From positions 92,997,927 through 93,061,926 of the forward strand of contig CM026426.1 in the NCBI GenBank assembly GCA_014871385.1: a stretch of 64,000 nt of DNA, read 5' to 3'. The notes beneath the pieces were generated by a model. The model worked only from the letters and a program-made list of their open reading frames with translations. It did no database searches and was not told the DNA's origin. The stretch comes from Ceratodon purpureus. Lineage: Eukaryota; Streptophyta; Bryopsida; Pseudoditrichales; Ditrichaceae. Position numbers and translations under genes: made by a program. Shown piece after piece: positions 48,009 to 59,838 of the stretch (positions are counted from its first letter, which is position 1; every line of letters begins with the position of its first letter).

Positions 48009-51000
48009 ATGGAGACTGTAGGAAGGTTGCCTTTGCGGGATCTCAGGCGTAGAGACGCGCGGGACGTTAAACTGTGGCATCGGGAAGAAGAGGTGGCGAA
48101 TCGGGCTAGGGCTACCACGCGACGCTGTCCATGTCGTATCTGCATGGGAGAAAATCATTCCATGAGACTGCGGGCGATTGTGCGTGACCATTTGAAAAAA
48201 TTCGGTAGACACCCTTATCGACGTGGGTCCACGGAGGTCAGTTGAGTATTACGAATCCTTTGCATTCTGAAGTTGCGAAATTCGGTTATGTGCAATGCCT
48301 CGGATTTATCGAGATTGTTACAATAGATTCTGTTAACGAGGACATTCTTAGAGCCATTCTGTTCGCATTGTGCTAGGGTTTCGACAAAGATGACTCTGAC
48401 CTCGAATGGGACGACGACATCATTGCAGAATTTGGTGTCCGGGGAGCAGGGTTTGTTGGAGGAGAGGCACGAGAACTAGACGAGGGAATGAACACTGAGG
48501 GTCTCGTACAACATGCTTTCCATGTGTATGATGATGTGGTCGGGGACGCTTTCGACGTTAGAGATGGGGAGGAGGTGGAGGCAGCAGAAGATGGTACGAA
48601 TGCAGGGAGGGCCCAGCGGGAAAATGAGCAAGACGAGGCAATTGAAGTTCGGCATCCACATAACAGAGAGACAGTGGCCGACGACAATATACTGGGAGAT
48701 GAGGAGTTGGGAGACAATGATTTGCCGGCTATGGAGGATGCCCGTCCTACACAGCAGCAATTCTTGGAGGAAAGTGCGAAAACACCCCTTTTCCCAGGTT
48801 CTGGTTTGACACAATTGGGAGGTACTCTCCTACTCCTGAATTGTCTACGAATACTCTTGTCAATGAAATTTTTGCGATACTCAGTAAGAGTATGTTACCA
48901 ACAGTCAATTCGCTTCCACAGAATGAGTATCAAGCCTCAAAGGTGCTGAAACAACTAGGCCTAGCTTATGATACGATCCACTGCTGCCCTGGACCGAGTA
49001 CATGTATGTTGTTTAGAGGTGATCAATTTAAGGACTTAACAAGTTGCTCTAAGTGTGGTGCCGAGAGATACAAGCAGGTTGGGAAGTCACGAGTTCAAGT
49101 TAAGGTCCTACGACATTTCCCTTTGATCCCAAGGTTGCAAAGGATGTACAGCACCCCTTTGCAAGCCAGTTTTATGACGTGGCATTCAAGACATCAGAGT
49201 CAGGATGGTGTCATGAGAGGTGCTGTAGACAGTCATCAGTGGAAATTTATCAATTGGAGGTACCATGATGATTTTGCATTTGAGCCAAGGAATTTGAGAT
49301 TAGGCTTAGCAACGGATGGGGTTAATCCTTTTGCAGTGAAGCGTAGTACGTGGAGTACTTGGCCAGTGCTGTTGATGAATTACAACTTACCGCCTTGGAT
49401 GACTACCAAAAAGCACTTCATCATGTTAAGTCTCATCATTCCAAGGAAGCGTTCTGTTACTGGTGAAAATTTTGATGTCTACTTGCAGCCATTACTTGAA
49501 GAGCTGCAGATTTTGTGGCACACTGGAGTGCCTACAAACAACGCAAGTATGTATCAGGGAAGTTCCAGATTTAACATGAAGGCTATTCTTCTATGGACAA
49601 TGCATGATTTTCCTGCTTATGGTGTTGTAGCGGGTTGTGTCACCAAAGGCTATCGTGGCTGTCCAATTTGTGGTACAAATACAGTCTCTAGACGGTCCCG
49701 ACCACTAAGGAAAAACGTCTATGATGATCAACACCGACGGTACTTACCAGCCGACCACGTATGGAGGGGAGCTCGTCCAGAATTCGATGGGCTGCCAGAA
49801 CAAAGAGGTCCTCCCACGAAAATGACTTCTGCAGATATATTACGATGGGGTGGACTGAGAGAAAGTTGGGTGCATTTGGGAGCTACTCCAGCCTCCTCGG
49901 ATCCAGCAAGACTGTCTGGCATTAAGCGGATCTCTGCTCTTTTCGATCTGCCATACTGGAGGGTCAGTGAACTCCCCCAGACCCCATGTATTAACTTTAT
50001 ATTTTTCGATTTGGATATTTGTTATGTTGACACAGTTGTTGAAATGCATGGTGAGCCTGGACGTTGCTACGCATCGAATGCACATCATAGGTCCAATACA
50101 GTAAGCAGTTTCCTTGTTAAGAGGGTGTTTTTCCTGTTGACGGTTAAGAAGTGTGTGACGTCCTCATTTGCTTCCGTATTTATTTGGTCCGAGTTTTCGT
50201 AGCTCCCACGATGTACAACATTGTTGTTTATTTTTTTCAATGTTCCTGCCTCTCTTTTGAATGGCAATGCGGTTGATTTTTGCTCCATACCTGTACAGAA
50301 TTATGGAGTAATGACTCTACCGTACTATCGGATTACAGTGCCCCCTGCCGTTGATTATTAAGTTTAATAGCATGTAAACTGTGGGGTCGTTGATATTATG
50401 TTCGCATGTCATGCTGGAACCCAGTGCTTGTGCCCCCTGGCAAGCGGCTCTTGTTCGTTCCGTGTCTGTATTGGCATTGTTTGTAAGTTGGCAGGCACAT
50501 TACGGTGTGGTGATCGGCAGTTAAATTTCGTGAAAGTATTCGCTCTGCTCTGTTTGGAGAGTCGGATGGTGGCGATTTATATTTTTCAAACGGTGCCATG
50601 CGACATCCAATAGTAGAGTGGATACTCTTACGGATCTTTCTTTGTAGTTAGATTTATTAATGTCCTTTTACTTTCGTCAGTTATTCTGCGTGTCAGTTTA
50701 CTCGTTTGATAGTCCCTTGGTAGCCTTGTTATCACCTTCCGTTTCTCTTGCATCGTCCACTGGAGAGCATTGTGTACTTCTCCATTAAATTTCATGTGTC
50801 GGATTGAACTGATCGGTGGATTTTTAATTGACGGGGTTATACGTGTACTGCTATTGCTATCTTTTCAATTCGGCTGCATTCGAGGCCATCTTTCGAGGGT
50901 CACATAGCATTGATATTTCATGTGTCGAGACATTCGAATTGTCATTAATCTCTAGAATAGAAGGTCCTTTCATATTTTCCCATTATCTAGAGACCTCTTG

Positions 51001-53516
51001 TTATTTGCCCAGTATCACGCATGGCTATGCTCTGCTGCATATCAAACAAGGCCTTGGAGAATCTGGGACAGTATGAGCCTGGAATGAGCCACAATGTGCC
51101 TAGAAGCAAATAATCCCTCACGGTATTGTCCCAATTCTGTCCATTAGGCCCGACTGGCGAAATGCATTTCGAAACGATTTATGTCGGAAACGGAATGCTC
51201 GATTTTCACCCTATTCCTAACGCCTTTCATTTTTGTGCAGGAGCTTCCACACTAGATGTGATGCACATAGAAAGGAACGTGAGTGATAACATTCTAAGGC
51301 ACCTTTTCGGGGACAAGGACACTCTAGAGACACGCAGGGATATGGAACAAGCGGGGAAAATGCGCAGTCTTCACCTTGTCCTTGGTCCTTCAGGAAATTA
51401 TGTGAAACCAAAGGCACCATATACATTTTCAGACTGGGAGAAGAATGATTTTGTGAGTAGAATTTCGAGTACACAAGTTCCCAGTGGCTACAGCTCCACG
51501 CTTACCAAGCATGTTGGAGAGAAGAGGCTAATGGGGCTCAAAAGCCATGATCATCATGTACTGATCTAGCAAATTTTGCCAGCTGCAATTCGCCATAGTC
51601 TGTCCCGTCCAATACGAGACACCATCATACGCCTAGGTAACCTCTTCCAGAGAATCTGTGCCAAGGTGATTCGGGTCTCTGAAATCCCATCTCTACGAAC
51701 CTGCGCAGCTGAGGTTCTCTGTCTTTTAGAGGTACACTTTCCGCTCGGCTTCTTTGACATTATGACTCATTTGGTGATACATCTCGTAGATGAGTTGGAA
51801 ATCTGTGGACCTATTCATGCAAGATGGTGCTACTCGGTAGAACGATATCTCAGAGTTCTCACGAAGTATGTAAGGGACAGGTCTAAACCGGAAGCCGGGA
51901 TGGCAACAGGTTACATGATAGACGAAAGCCTCGGGTTTTGCACCGAATATTTTGAGCTGTACCAACACACCAAGAGTAGAGTGTGGGATTCCCAGGAAGA
52001 GTTGAAAGACTCTACTGAGTGTCTACTAGGGAAGCCAATAGCGAAGTTGCTTACTGACCGAGAAATTGAGAAAATCCACGAGTATGTTATTTCACATTCC
52101 GTACACACAGAGGAATTGCTTGGGTAAGAGACACCAGTATTTGCAGTCCGTTAGCTTTTGTTTTGACTGAGCTTAGTTTACGAAATATGACGCATCATAG
52201 CTTTAGGAAGGACTTATTTCTTGTCTGTTTATTTGTGTATTCAGAGAATGGACTGAGCAGGGTCGGTTGTTTAGGCTAAGGAGACGTGCATTCTCTAATG
52301 CAAACCAACGTCGAAGAGGTGCGCCCATACAGTATCCCCCTGATCTCGCTACACCTTTCCCGACATTTGCCACATGGCTGAATGCACATGTCCGTGGGCT
52401 TAAAGAGGCCGAATTTCCTGTCTCTGCGGAGCTCGACGCACTCCACTGCCCCCCGTCAGAACATGCTCTAACATTCACGGCCATGTGGGCTTACGGATCG
52501 CACTTCACATGCAACTGTGAAACCCGTCCTGGCACAATTGCTTTTGATTCGGGCATTGCGGCTATACCTCCCTGAGCAACTTCCACCGAAGTTGATGTAG
52601 GTATTCTCAAGAGCATCATATATGTGAAGTATGGGGCTGTAAATTGTGTCTTGATGGAGGGCTCTTGGATTAAAACTCATGATCAAGGCCGTCGTGTTAT
52701 TCGGAAGGACGCGTTTGGTTTTTGGATCGTTCAGTATCAGTGCCGCGAAGTATCAGCCTCTGATAATCCCTACGTCTATCCCTCAACAGTGTCTCAAGTT
52801 TTCTTCATGACTGATGCTGTGGACAACGCCTAGAAAGTTGTAATGCGTCATGATCCTCGCAGTAGACGCATACACGGTGAGAGAGACGTTATTGTGTTCG
52901 GGGCTCCAGGAAGCACACGTCCGACACTCAGCACGAGGTCTGCATCGCACATAGGATCCAGTTCGGCACAAGTGAATAACAGAGACGTCAATGCTGAGGA
53001 GGTGCCATTAGAGCGGTTCGATGCGTATTTACGTGACGAAGAGCAGGCTGACGATGATGCACACTTTGACAATACACAATTTGTCGATGAGGTGGAGATT
53101 CAGTATGTTGAGTAAATGGACAAGACTCTGAAATGTCCGCTTCTAAGGAGCCGATCAGGTACTGTACACCAAAATTTTCAGCTTTAAACACCTCCAGGTG
53201 ATTGTCTTTCATCTCCCTTTCAATTGTTTTTATATAATATAGTTTGAATAACAGAGCACCATAAGGGAATTTGTTTAACAAGAATTTTATGGGAGGATGG
53301 TCACAACAGTTATAGAAGCCATGCATGTATAAAACTGTAATGTTGTCATGGCATATGTTTAATTACCATGTCAGTCCACAGAAATTAGCCCCCACATTTC
53401 TTCTGATTTGCGTCCTACAAGTCAGTGCACCGAAATCCTCTATCCTATGCCGATGTGTGGATATAGCGCCAACGTCGATCACATACACGACGAAGACATG
53501 TCGTGAGCTGTGGTGA
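48009..53516 (+). CDS. TNP2-type CACTA transposase
   Basis: A multi-exon gene. From about 48,009 it encodes a transposase-associated zinc segment (RCPCRICMGEN, then VRDHLKKFG). An acidic linker follows, then the TNP2/Transposase_21 core at about 48,840-49,970 (DGVNPF, STWPVLLMNYNLPPWM, LWTMHDFPAYG, GCPICG). The DUF4218 region is at 51,230-52,125 (DVMHIERNV, GLKSHDHHVL, GPIHARWCYSVERY), and the DUF4216 region at 52,590-52,860 (DAFGFWIVQY, VSQVFFMTD). UAG at 51567 falls in the family's conserved HVLMQQLLP-type block exactly at a Gln; UAG at 52831 is also sense. A UGA at 52573 and a frame change near 48,830 are unexplained (introns or damage). A likely last exon ends in UGA at 53,516. The product would catalyse excision and integration of the element. 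Confidence 0.8.
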
Positions 53517-54116
53517 GTTCTCCGATCCGGCTGTACATCATGGAAAATTCATTGTATGTTTATAGTGGTCATCAACCCAATCCACTGCATTGTACTACAA
53601 CATGTTGTGTTTTGAATTTTGTGTCAATTTTGCCAATGTGGACATGATACACTCAATGCATTGCCTCCGATTCATTTCGACATTTGTGTCCCTCACTAAT
53701 CATTCAGCATAACTAATTCTACAGTTTAGTAACTTTATATTTGCACACTAATCTCAATAACTTCACTAATCAGTAGTCAGTTACGTGTGTTTTCAGAATT
53801 GACGTTCACCATGATCGTGAAGTTTCGAAGCCGATCTCCATAATCCTGGCGCTAGTGGGGCAGTCTAGTTCATCATGAGTTTGAGATGACTGGTTGGCAC
53901 TTTGTGACGTGAAGGTGAAACCCACTCTGCCTCATCAAAAACATCAGATGTCAAGCGAGATTTCCAACATGCCTTTTGCTTGCTACTTAGTCCCTCATCT
54001 CTCTCTTATGCTGCATTGAGTCTGCCTCGTTTCAATTTTTTCGTTTACTTGCCCTGTTTACTACCTGTAATCCCCTTCGCAGCTTCATTTCTTCTGTGGT
54101 AGCGGTAGAAGTCGCA

Positions 54117-55614
54117 ATGTCTGCCGCCAAATTGTCATCTGTTCACTGGTTTGTCGCAAACCTGCGACTCCACAATCGAGGCGTCATACCATCACTGACC
54201 CCAATTGAGTACATGCCTACTCAGCGGGCAATGGCGGAGTATTGGGGACCGCGATCATTGTCTGGATTTACGTTTTGGAATCAAGGACTCCCGGAGTATG
54301 AGACATACGTGAGACAACTCTTCTCCAGAGTGCTTCAGTTACCATGGCCATTGAGCGGCGTAATGCCTGTGGACTTTGCTAGCGGACTATTCGTGGAGGC
54401 GCTTGGCATCAAGGTAAACTAGGCCCATTTCGCGTATCGACAAACTCATTCTCGTACGTGGAATACAAGACTCCCTCGAATTCTCCCCGAGTACACATCA
54501 CTGACTGCTCCGTTACCAGCCTTGACAATCGTCATGCCCCTTCTCCACCTCTCTGTAAGAAATTGTACAGCCAATTTTATTTACATTCAATTGTTTATTA
54601 TTGTTTCTTCACGTGCGTGAAGTCCTGTTGTTAATGGTGTGGTCAACAATACTTCTTATTCAGCTTGATTTCACAATTGTAGCGAACTACCATATGTTGC
54701 CGCTATGTACACACGCATGAGTCTGTAGTGAAGTAGGTGAGTTCGCATCACCATATCTGTAAATGCTGTCCACGTTGTATTGTCTCTCACATTACTGACC
54801 ACTCCCTGTTTTTTCTTAGCGCGCGTCCCCTCTGGCAGCATCCATAGCGAGACATCTAAATGAAGAAGGGGGGACTACTTTTGTGGTGGAGATTCATCCT
54901 GCATTGGCGAATGAGACAATTGAGACCGCTAATCTCACTGTACCCGAAGTTCCTGTTGTCTTACCCACACTTGATGCCGATTATTTCCCGGAGGTTGAGC
55001 CTCATCCGAAGAACGCAATGGCGCCAATACGTTCTGTTGTAGGCCATGTCGAGGGCAACAAACCACGCCAAGAATCTGTTACACTGGAGAAAGCTGCCGT
55101 TTCCGCCTTGGTGGAGTTGCGTCCCAACCTGACACTCACTTAGGAGAATGAACGCTCCAGACTTTGCACGGCCCGCCTCGAACTTGGAAAGCGAGTGGAT
55201 AAAATCCGCCACTGCTTGAGCGATCAGCGCGAGCGACTGAAATCATTGGAGCAGAAGGTGACTGAAACATCCCGCAGTCACGACAGAGCCGTAGGTCAAT
55301 TTCAACGAGCTCGAGAATTGTTGAAGGCAGCCAAAATCGAGTCCAGTGGTCCATCGGCAATTCACCAGAAAACTACAACGAAACCATCGGTGAAAGTATG
55401 TGAACAGCTTCAGGATTCTAGGACGGAAAATGTTGCGGCAGCATACAATCAGTTCTAGTCGTGGGAGTTGAAACTGAAGAGACAGAAAGAAAGAGTGGCA
55501 ACGACGACGGCAGAACTATCCGCAGCAGAGGAATTGTTTCAGGAGCAGAGTCTGGTAATTGATACGTTTCTGTCACAGTTCCAGGCTCTCGGAAGCGCCC
55601 TTGCGAGTCTATGA
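54117..55614 (+). CDS. CACTA-carried coiled-coil protein, function unknown
   Basis: Exons 54117-54413 and 54820-55614 (donor GTAAAC, acceptor TTAG) join in phase 0 to 364 codons, ending in UGA. Two UAGs (55141, 55456) read as Gln inside obvious heptad-repeat sequence. The N-terminal 100 residues are globular and unrecognised (VHWFVANLRL, WGPRSLSGF). The C-terminal half is coiled coil (DQRERLKSLEQKV, ELSAAEELFQEQ). It could be element cargo or a third transposition protein. Confidence 0.6.
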
Positions 55615-56477
55615 AGAGGAGAGTACCGAAGTAGTGGTTCATATCTCGTTTTTCAATGTTCCAGCATGTTTTGCATAGTATGTTTAGTTCAATTCCGAAA
55701 CTCTAAGAGGACGCCCCTACCCTGCTTGATACAGCATGTTTTTTGATTGATATCATAATGGATTCCTCTACCGGTGATAACTCTAGAGACGCCGTTTTTT
55801 TAAACAACAGATTGAGGCATTTCTTGCAGTTGATCATACGTACACTTTGGACTGCATTAAGACCACTGTTGGAAAGGGTAGAAGTATGAATTACATACAA
55901 TGACTGAATTCAGCTCCAATCCGGTACTACAAATCGTTCAATGCAAAATGTGAGTATTACTAATTTTAATGTTACCCCATAAGTGTTGCAGAACGTCCCC
56001 ATCTTGTTGACGTGGCAGTGTGTTTCATCAAAGATTGATACCCACCTATACCCGGGTAGTGAGATGTTATACTCTGTCATTTACACAGAACTTGCAAATT
56101 CTAACCGTCCGTTCACTTTACATTGTTACCGCTGTGGTTCTTCAATGTGTCCTCGGATGAAAGTTTGGTTTTCGTTCATTCTTGGAAAGTGGTCATAGGA
56201 TTTCTACCTCTGCAGACCAGTGCATATCGCTATTCACCCCTTCTTCAGTGAAAACAAAGAGAACCGACATTTGAGGACATTGTCAGACCTCGTCATTGGT
56301 CAATATTCTCGGCAGGAAACGAGCAGGTTTATTTTGGTATACTGAAACAGTGACTGCTGCAGATGTACACCGAAAACGCCTGTAGACCAATCAGCAACTC
56401 CGGCTAAAATAAAATGAACACCAAAGATTGATTTCGGTGTTCATCCTTGGTGTAGTTGGAGCAGCTTTCCACTAGTG

Positions 56478-56927
56478 GCACCTATAGTAGGTGGCTCGGA
56501 AACCGTACCAATTTTAGATTGGTAGGCTCGGTGGGGATCTATAAAAAGAATTCAATTTTGGAAGATGGATAAAGTGTACAGAAAAGTGGACCAATTGGCA
56601 TAAATAATTTTGGATTAATACTGAATTAGTTATGAATTTTGGAGGGGAACTTGTAGGTGGCTCAAGAACTGCTCGGCCTAAAATGTACACCACAAGTACA
56701 TAGAAATTTGAAATTGGAAGCTATAATGTACCTTCTGCTTGGAGAGGTCTACCCTACGATTTGAGGCCCTCGCGTGGGTTTGAGCCACATACCCTATAGG
56801 TTGGTTTTCAATATCCATATGCATGGTACCTTTAAAAGATATTCTCTTCATTTGCACAAAGTTCCAAAGAATCCAAGTTTTTCCAGCTAGGGTGGTTATT
56901 CTTTCACTAGTTCGCTCATACATGGGC
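56478..56927 (-). repeat. Right arm of large inverted repeat, outer part
   Basis: Resumes after the CACTA element with CCTATAGTAGGTGGCTCGG and matches the left arm from about 36,440 out to 36,007, where similarity stops abruptly near GAGCGAACTAG. Confidence 0.9.
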
Positions 56928-56949
56928 CCCCTCAGCCTTGCAGCGGCCC

Positions 56950-58735
56950 CATCTTGTTCTTACTTCGCAGTGGAATAAAATTGCTCCATTTGTTTAAAAA
57001 ATTAAAATAAAAAATCTGAGTTTCTATTATTTATTCCAATGTAATATTGGTATAATGTTGGAAGAAGTAATAAATCCATGTTTTGGACTATGACTATTTA
57101 ATAATATTGTGAGCTGACTTTTTTTGAGAAAAGTCCCTTTTAAGAAACACAGTGTAAATAGTACTGAGTTACCAAGTCAATTTCGAATTCCATCATAGTT
57201 GGTGGGTGTAGAAATCTGATTGAGAGTCAAATGGACGTAGTGTAGAATTCAGGAGACACAACTTGTCAAATTGACTCTACCTACAGGGACACCTTTTGGG
57301 AATTAAGGCATAACTAGGAAACAAGGAAGAAGAAGGAATTACTTCACCACACCACACAACACAGTGTGAGTGATAGTCACATTATGTAAAAAATAAAAAT
57401 ATAGAATTCCATTGTCTAATTGATTGGCAACTTGACTCTGAGTAGCTTACTGTTTAACTGATGAAATGCTCTTTGTCAAATTGAAACTGTCAATTTGCTG
57501 CACAGTGAATTCATATGTACAACTGTAGAAACCAGAATGGAGGATTTGATTAAACTGGCTACTGTCTAATTGACAATTGAATTCGATTACCTGCTTCATA
57601 ATGTCTAGTTGATACTAGTCAAACGTACAGGATGGTGGTCCAGCATGCGTCCATGTGCATACATACATTGTCAACTTGACTCGCATGAATCATGTCTAAT
57701 TGACACAGTGGAGAGTGGGTGAGAGTTACACAGTGAATGTGGTGACTCACACTAGATACTGTCTATTTGAAAATTGAAGACGATGGAGCAAAGTGCACGG
57801 TGGGAGAATTTGTCTAATTGAACTTAGGGTCAATGGAGATTTGTGGGGTGTATTGGAAAATAGAAATTCCAAATAGTACTAATACAGCAGTTTGTCCAAT
57901 TGACATTGCATTGTTGTGAATGAGAATTATGGAAGAGTAAGAATTCCATGTGAGTACTGGAACAATGAATTGAGTATTACTTGATAGTCTTTTAAATTAG
58001 ATTGGCCATCTGAAATGGAAGACTGAGAATGACTTGAAGCATGATAGATATATTGAGTACATTGATGGACAAAAGTGGAATTAATTATTAAGGAGTGATC
58101 AACCTTGGTGATTATTAGTTTTCATCATAATAAAACTTAAATGTATTCAATTGGGAAAATAGTACAGTCATTGTAGTGAAATTGAGTAATGCAATTGAGG
58201 AGTATAATTGAAATGAATGGTAGACTTGGAATAAGGTTGAATGTGAATGAGTAATTACATGTCTAATTGAAATGCGATGGATGGAAGGAAAAAGATCAAG
58301 ACAAGGAAGGAGTTGCTTGAGATAAGTTAATCTATCATAACATATCCTAAAGCATCATTCAAAGGCATAAATAGGTAGAACACTAGATTCTAACCTAGTA
58401 ATGAATGAACTTGCATATGTATAGTAAATGCATTGTCTAATTGAACTTGGAAGGGAGTGATGGCGATAAACCTCGAGATGGTACGGGTCAAATTGAACTC
58501 CCATGACCTTTAAACCAATTGAGAGTATGGATTACTTGGGTAATGTGATACATAGGGTAATTAAGACATTAGAGTTATAAAGAGGTTCTTTTAAGGGTTT
58601 AGGGTGCATTCTATAATTCTTTACTTACTACAGTGACCTTTTGTTACGTTAAAAGCTAATCGACAAGACCTATTCCCATGACTTGCCACTATTTGTAAAT
58701 TTTACCAATTACATTTTGGCGCCGCTGCCGGGGAA
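56950..58735 (+). mobile_element. LTR-retroelement fragment: LTR plus primer-binding site (Gypsy, Athila/Tat-like)
   Basis: A likely LTR ends in CA at about 58,713 and is followed within four bases by TGGCGCCGCTGCCGGGGA. This matches, with one difference, the tRNA-Asp primer-binding site typical of Athila/Tat Gypsy elements. The 5' edge of the LTR is not certain. No partner LTR and no gag or pol region are visible in the window, so this is an incomplete fossil and its age cannot be estimated here. Its body carries about 14 copies of a GTCTAATTGA-like word. No host gene is visible in 56,930-59,500. Confidence 0.55.
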
Positions 58736-59529
58736 TAGATTCCGGTTAAGCGGTACCTAAAAGTATAGTTGAAGTAAAGAATAGAGGAACTTTGTGCTTT
58801 AAGCTAGAAGATACCTTGTGTTTTTATGAGAATTATAAATTACAACTTTTTCTTAAGAAAAACTTCCTAAGCAAGTGGTTGTACATTCCTTGAAGGTGTC
58901 ACTCACGACACAAAAAATATGTTGAGATTAAATAAACAAAAACAAGTTCACAAGCCATGAAAGTGCCTTACAGGGCTGCATAGCTTAGAAGGTAAATACA
59001 AAAAGTCCCCAAAAATTCTCTACAGATTCTCTTCAAATCTAGATCATGATCACAAACCGTTCAAGTTCAGATTCAACCTCTACACCAATGGACGTGTGGA
59101 GAGTGGGGAAGTCTGCGCCAAGTACCTGCTCTCATCACTTGTTATGTTGCAAAGCAAACTGTCTACATCATCTAATATCCAAACAGTGCTGCACAAGTGT
59201 GGATAGGCATGTCATTGTTCTGTTACCTGATGCAGGTTGAAGGCCTTAGGGTTTGGGTAATCGAATGAGGGTTATAGAATACAAATTATAGTCTTTGAAT
59301 ATGAGATTCTACCGAAATGGTTGGATTTAAAAATGATCAATAAATAATGTATGTTTTAGAAGCTGAACTCTTCAATGCTACTAGATTATAGTCAAAATTT
59401 GAATATTTTGTTATCAAAATTTATTGAAATAAGAAAAAAAACGAAGATAATTTTAAGGTGGTCATTTTATTTTATTTTTATTTTTTTTCTCATTATTCAA
59501 TTTCTGACTCTATTTTTGCGAAATCAACT

Positions 59530-59838
59530 ATGAACTCGGGAGGGTTCTTTGGGAAGATCAAGCAGCAAGCGAAGGGCATTCAGGGCGCTGTGGCGTCCAA
59601 GGGCGCTGATGTGCAGGATGCCATTCCCAACATCGGAAAGTAGAGTGTTTGGAATTCTTTTTCTAGTGTTTTTGGTTCAGTTTAGACGAATGTGTAAGAT
59701 AAGTTTGTTGAGGTGGTGTAATTAGATGTGGTCTAGGTGCTCTTTGATGAGTGCTTTGGAGAGATGTACGCTATCAGGCTGGCATTGATAGAAATTGTAT
59801 AAAATTGTATCAGAGCTGATAAATTGAGCAGCAACTGA
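59530..59838 (+). CDS. Small hypothetical protein, open only if UAR is sense
   Basis: From ATG 59530 the frame begins MNSGGFFGKIKQQAKGIQGA and is interrupted at codon 38 by UAG under the standard code. Read with UAA/UAG as Gln it continues through SVWNSFSSVFGSV and DKFVEVV to UGA at 59,836, 103 codons in all. Six UAR codons are present. The first 60 residues look like real protein (amphipathic, rich in Gly, Lys and Gln); the last 40 could be read-through into non-coding sequence. No family recognised. Confidence 0.4.

Larger units (their letters stand above)
41861..56477 (+). mobile_element. CACTA (En/Spm) DNA transposon, 14.6 kb, complete ends
   Basis: The element begins CACTAGTGGAAAGCTGCTCC and ends with its complement, with terminal inverted repeats of about 32 bp followed by similar subterminal ATGTACACCGAAAAC motifs. 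A 3-bp target duplication, GCA, flanks it (41,858-41,860 and 56,478-56,480). The empty site is preserved in the other arm of the host inverted repeat. It carries four genes: a minus-strand TNPA-like gene, an upstream ORF with a duplicated TNP2 zinc segment, the TNP2 transposase gene, and a coiled-coil gene. The insertion is younger than the inverted repeat. Confidence 0.95.

Noticed and set aside
479-55614. All coding regions are pseudogenes decayed by cytosine deamination
   Set aside because: My first reading of the many stops at Gln-compatible sites. Rejected because UGA (expected from CGA and TGG) is nearly absent, the spliced frames stay open over hundreds of codons, and UAR aligns with CAA/CAG in paralogous positions. 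A few copies (A1, the 3.7-kb paralogue, parts of the transposase) do look damaged.
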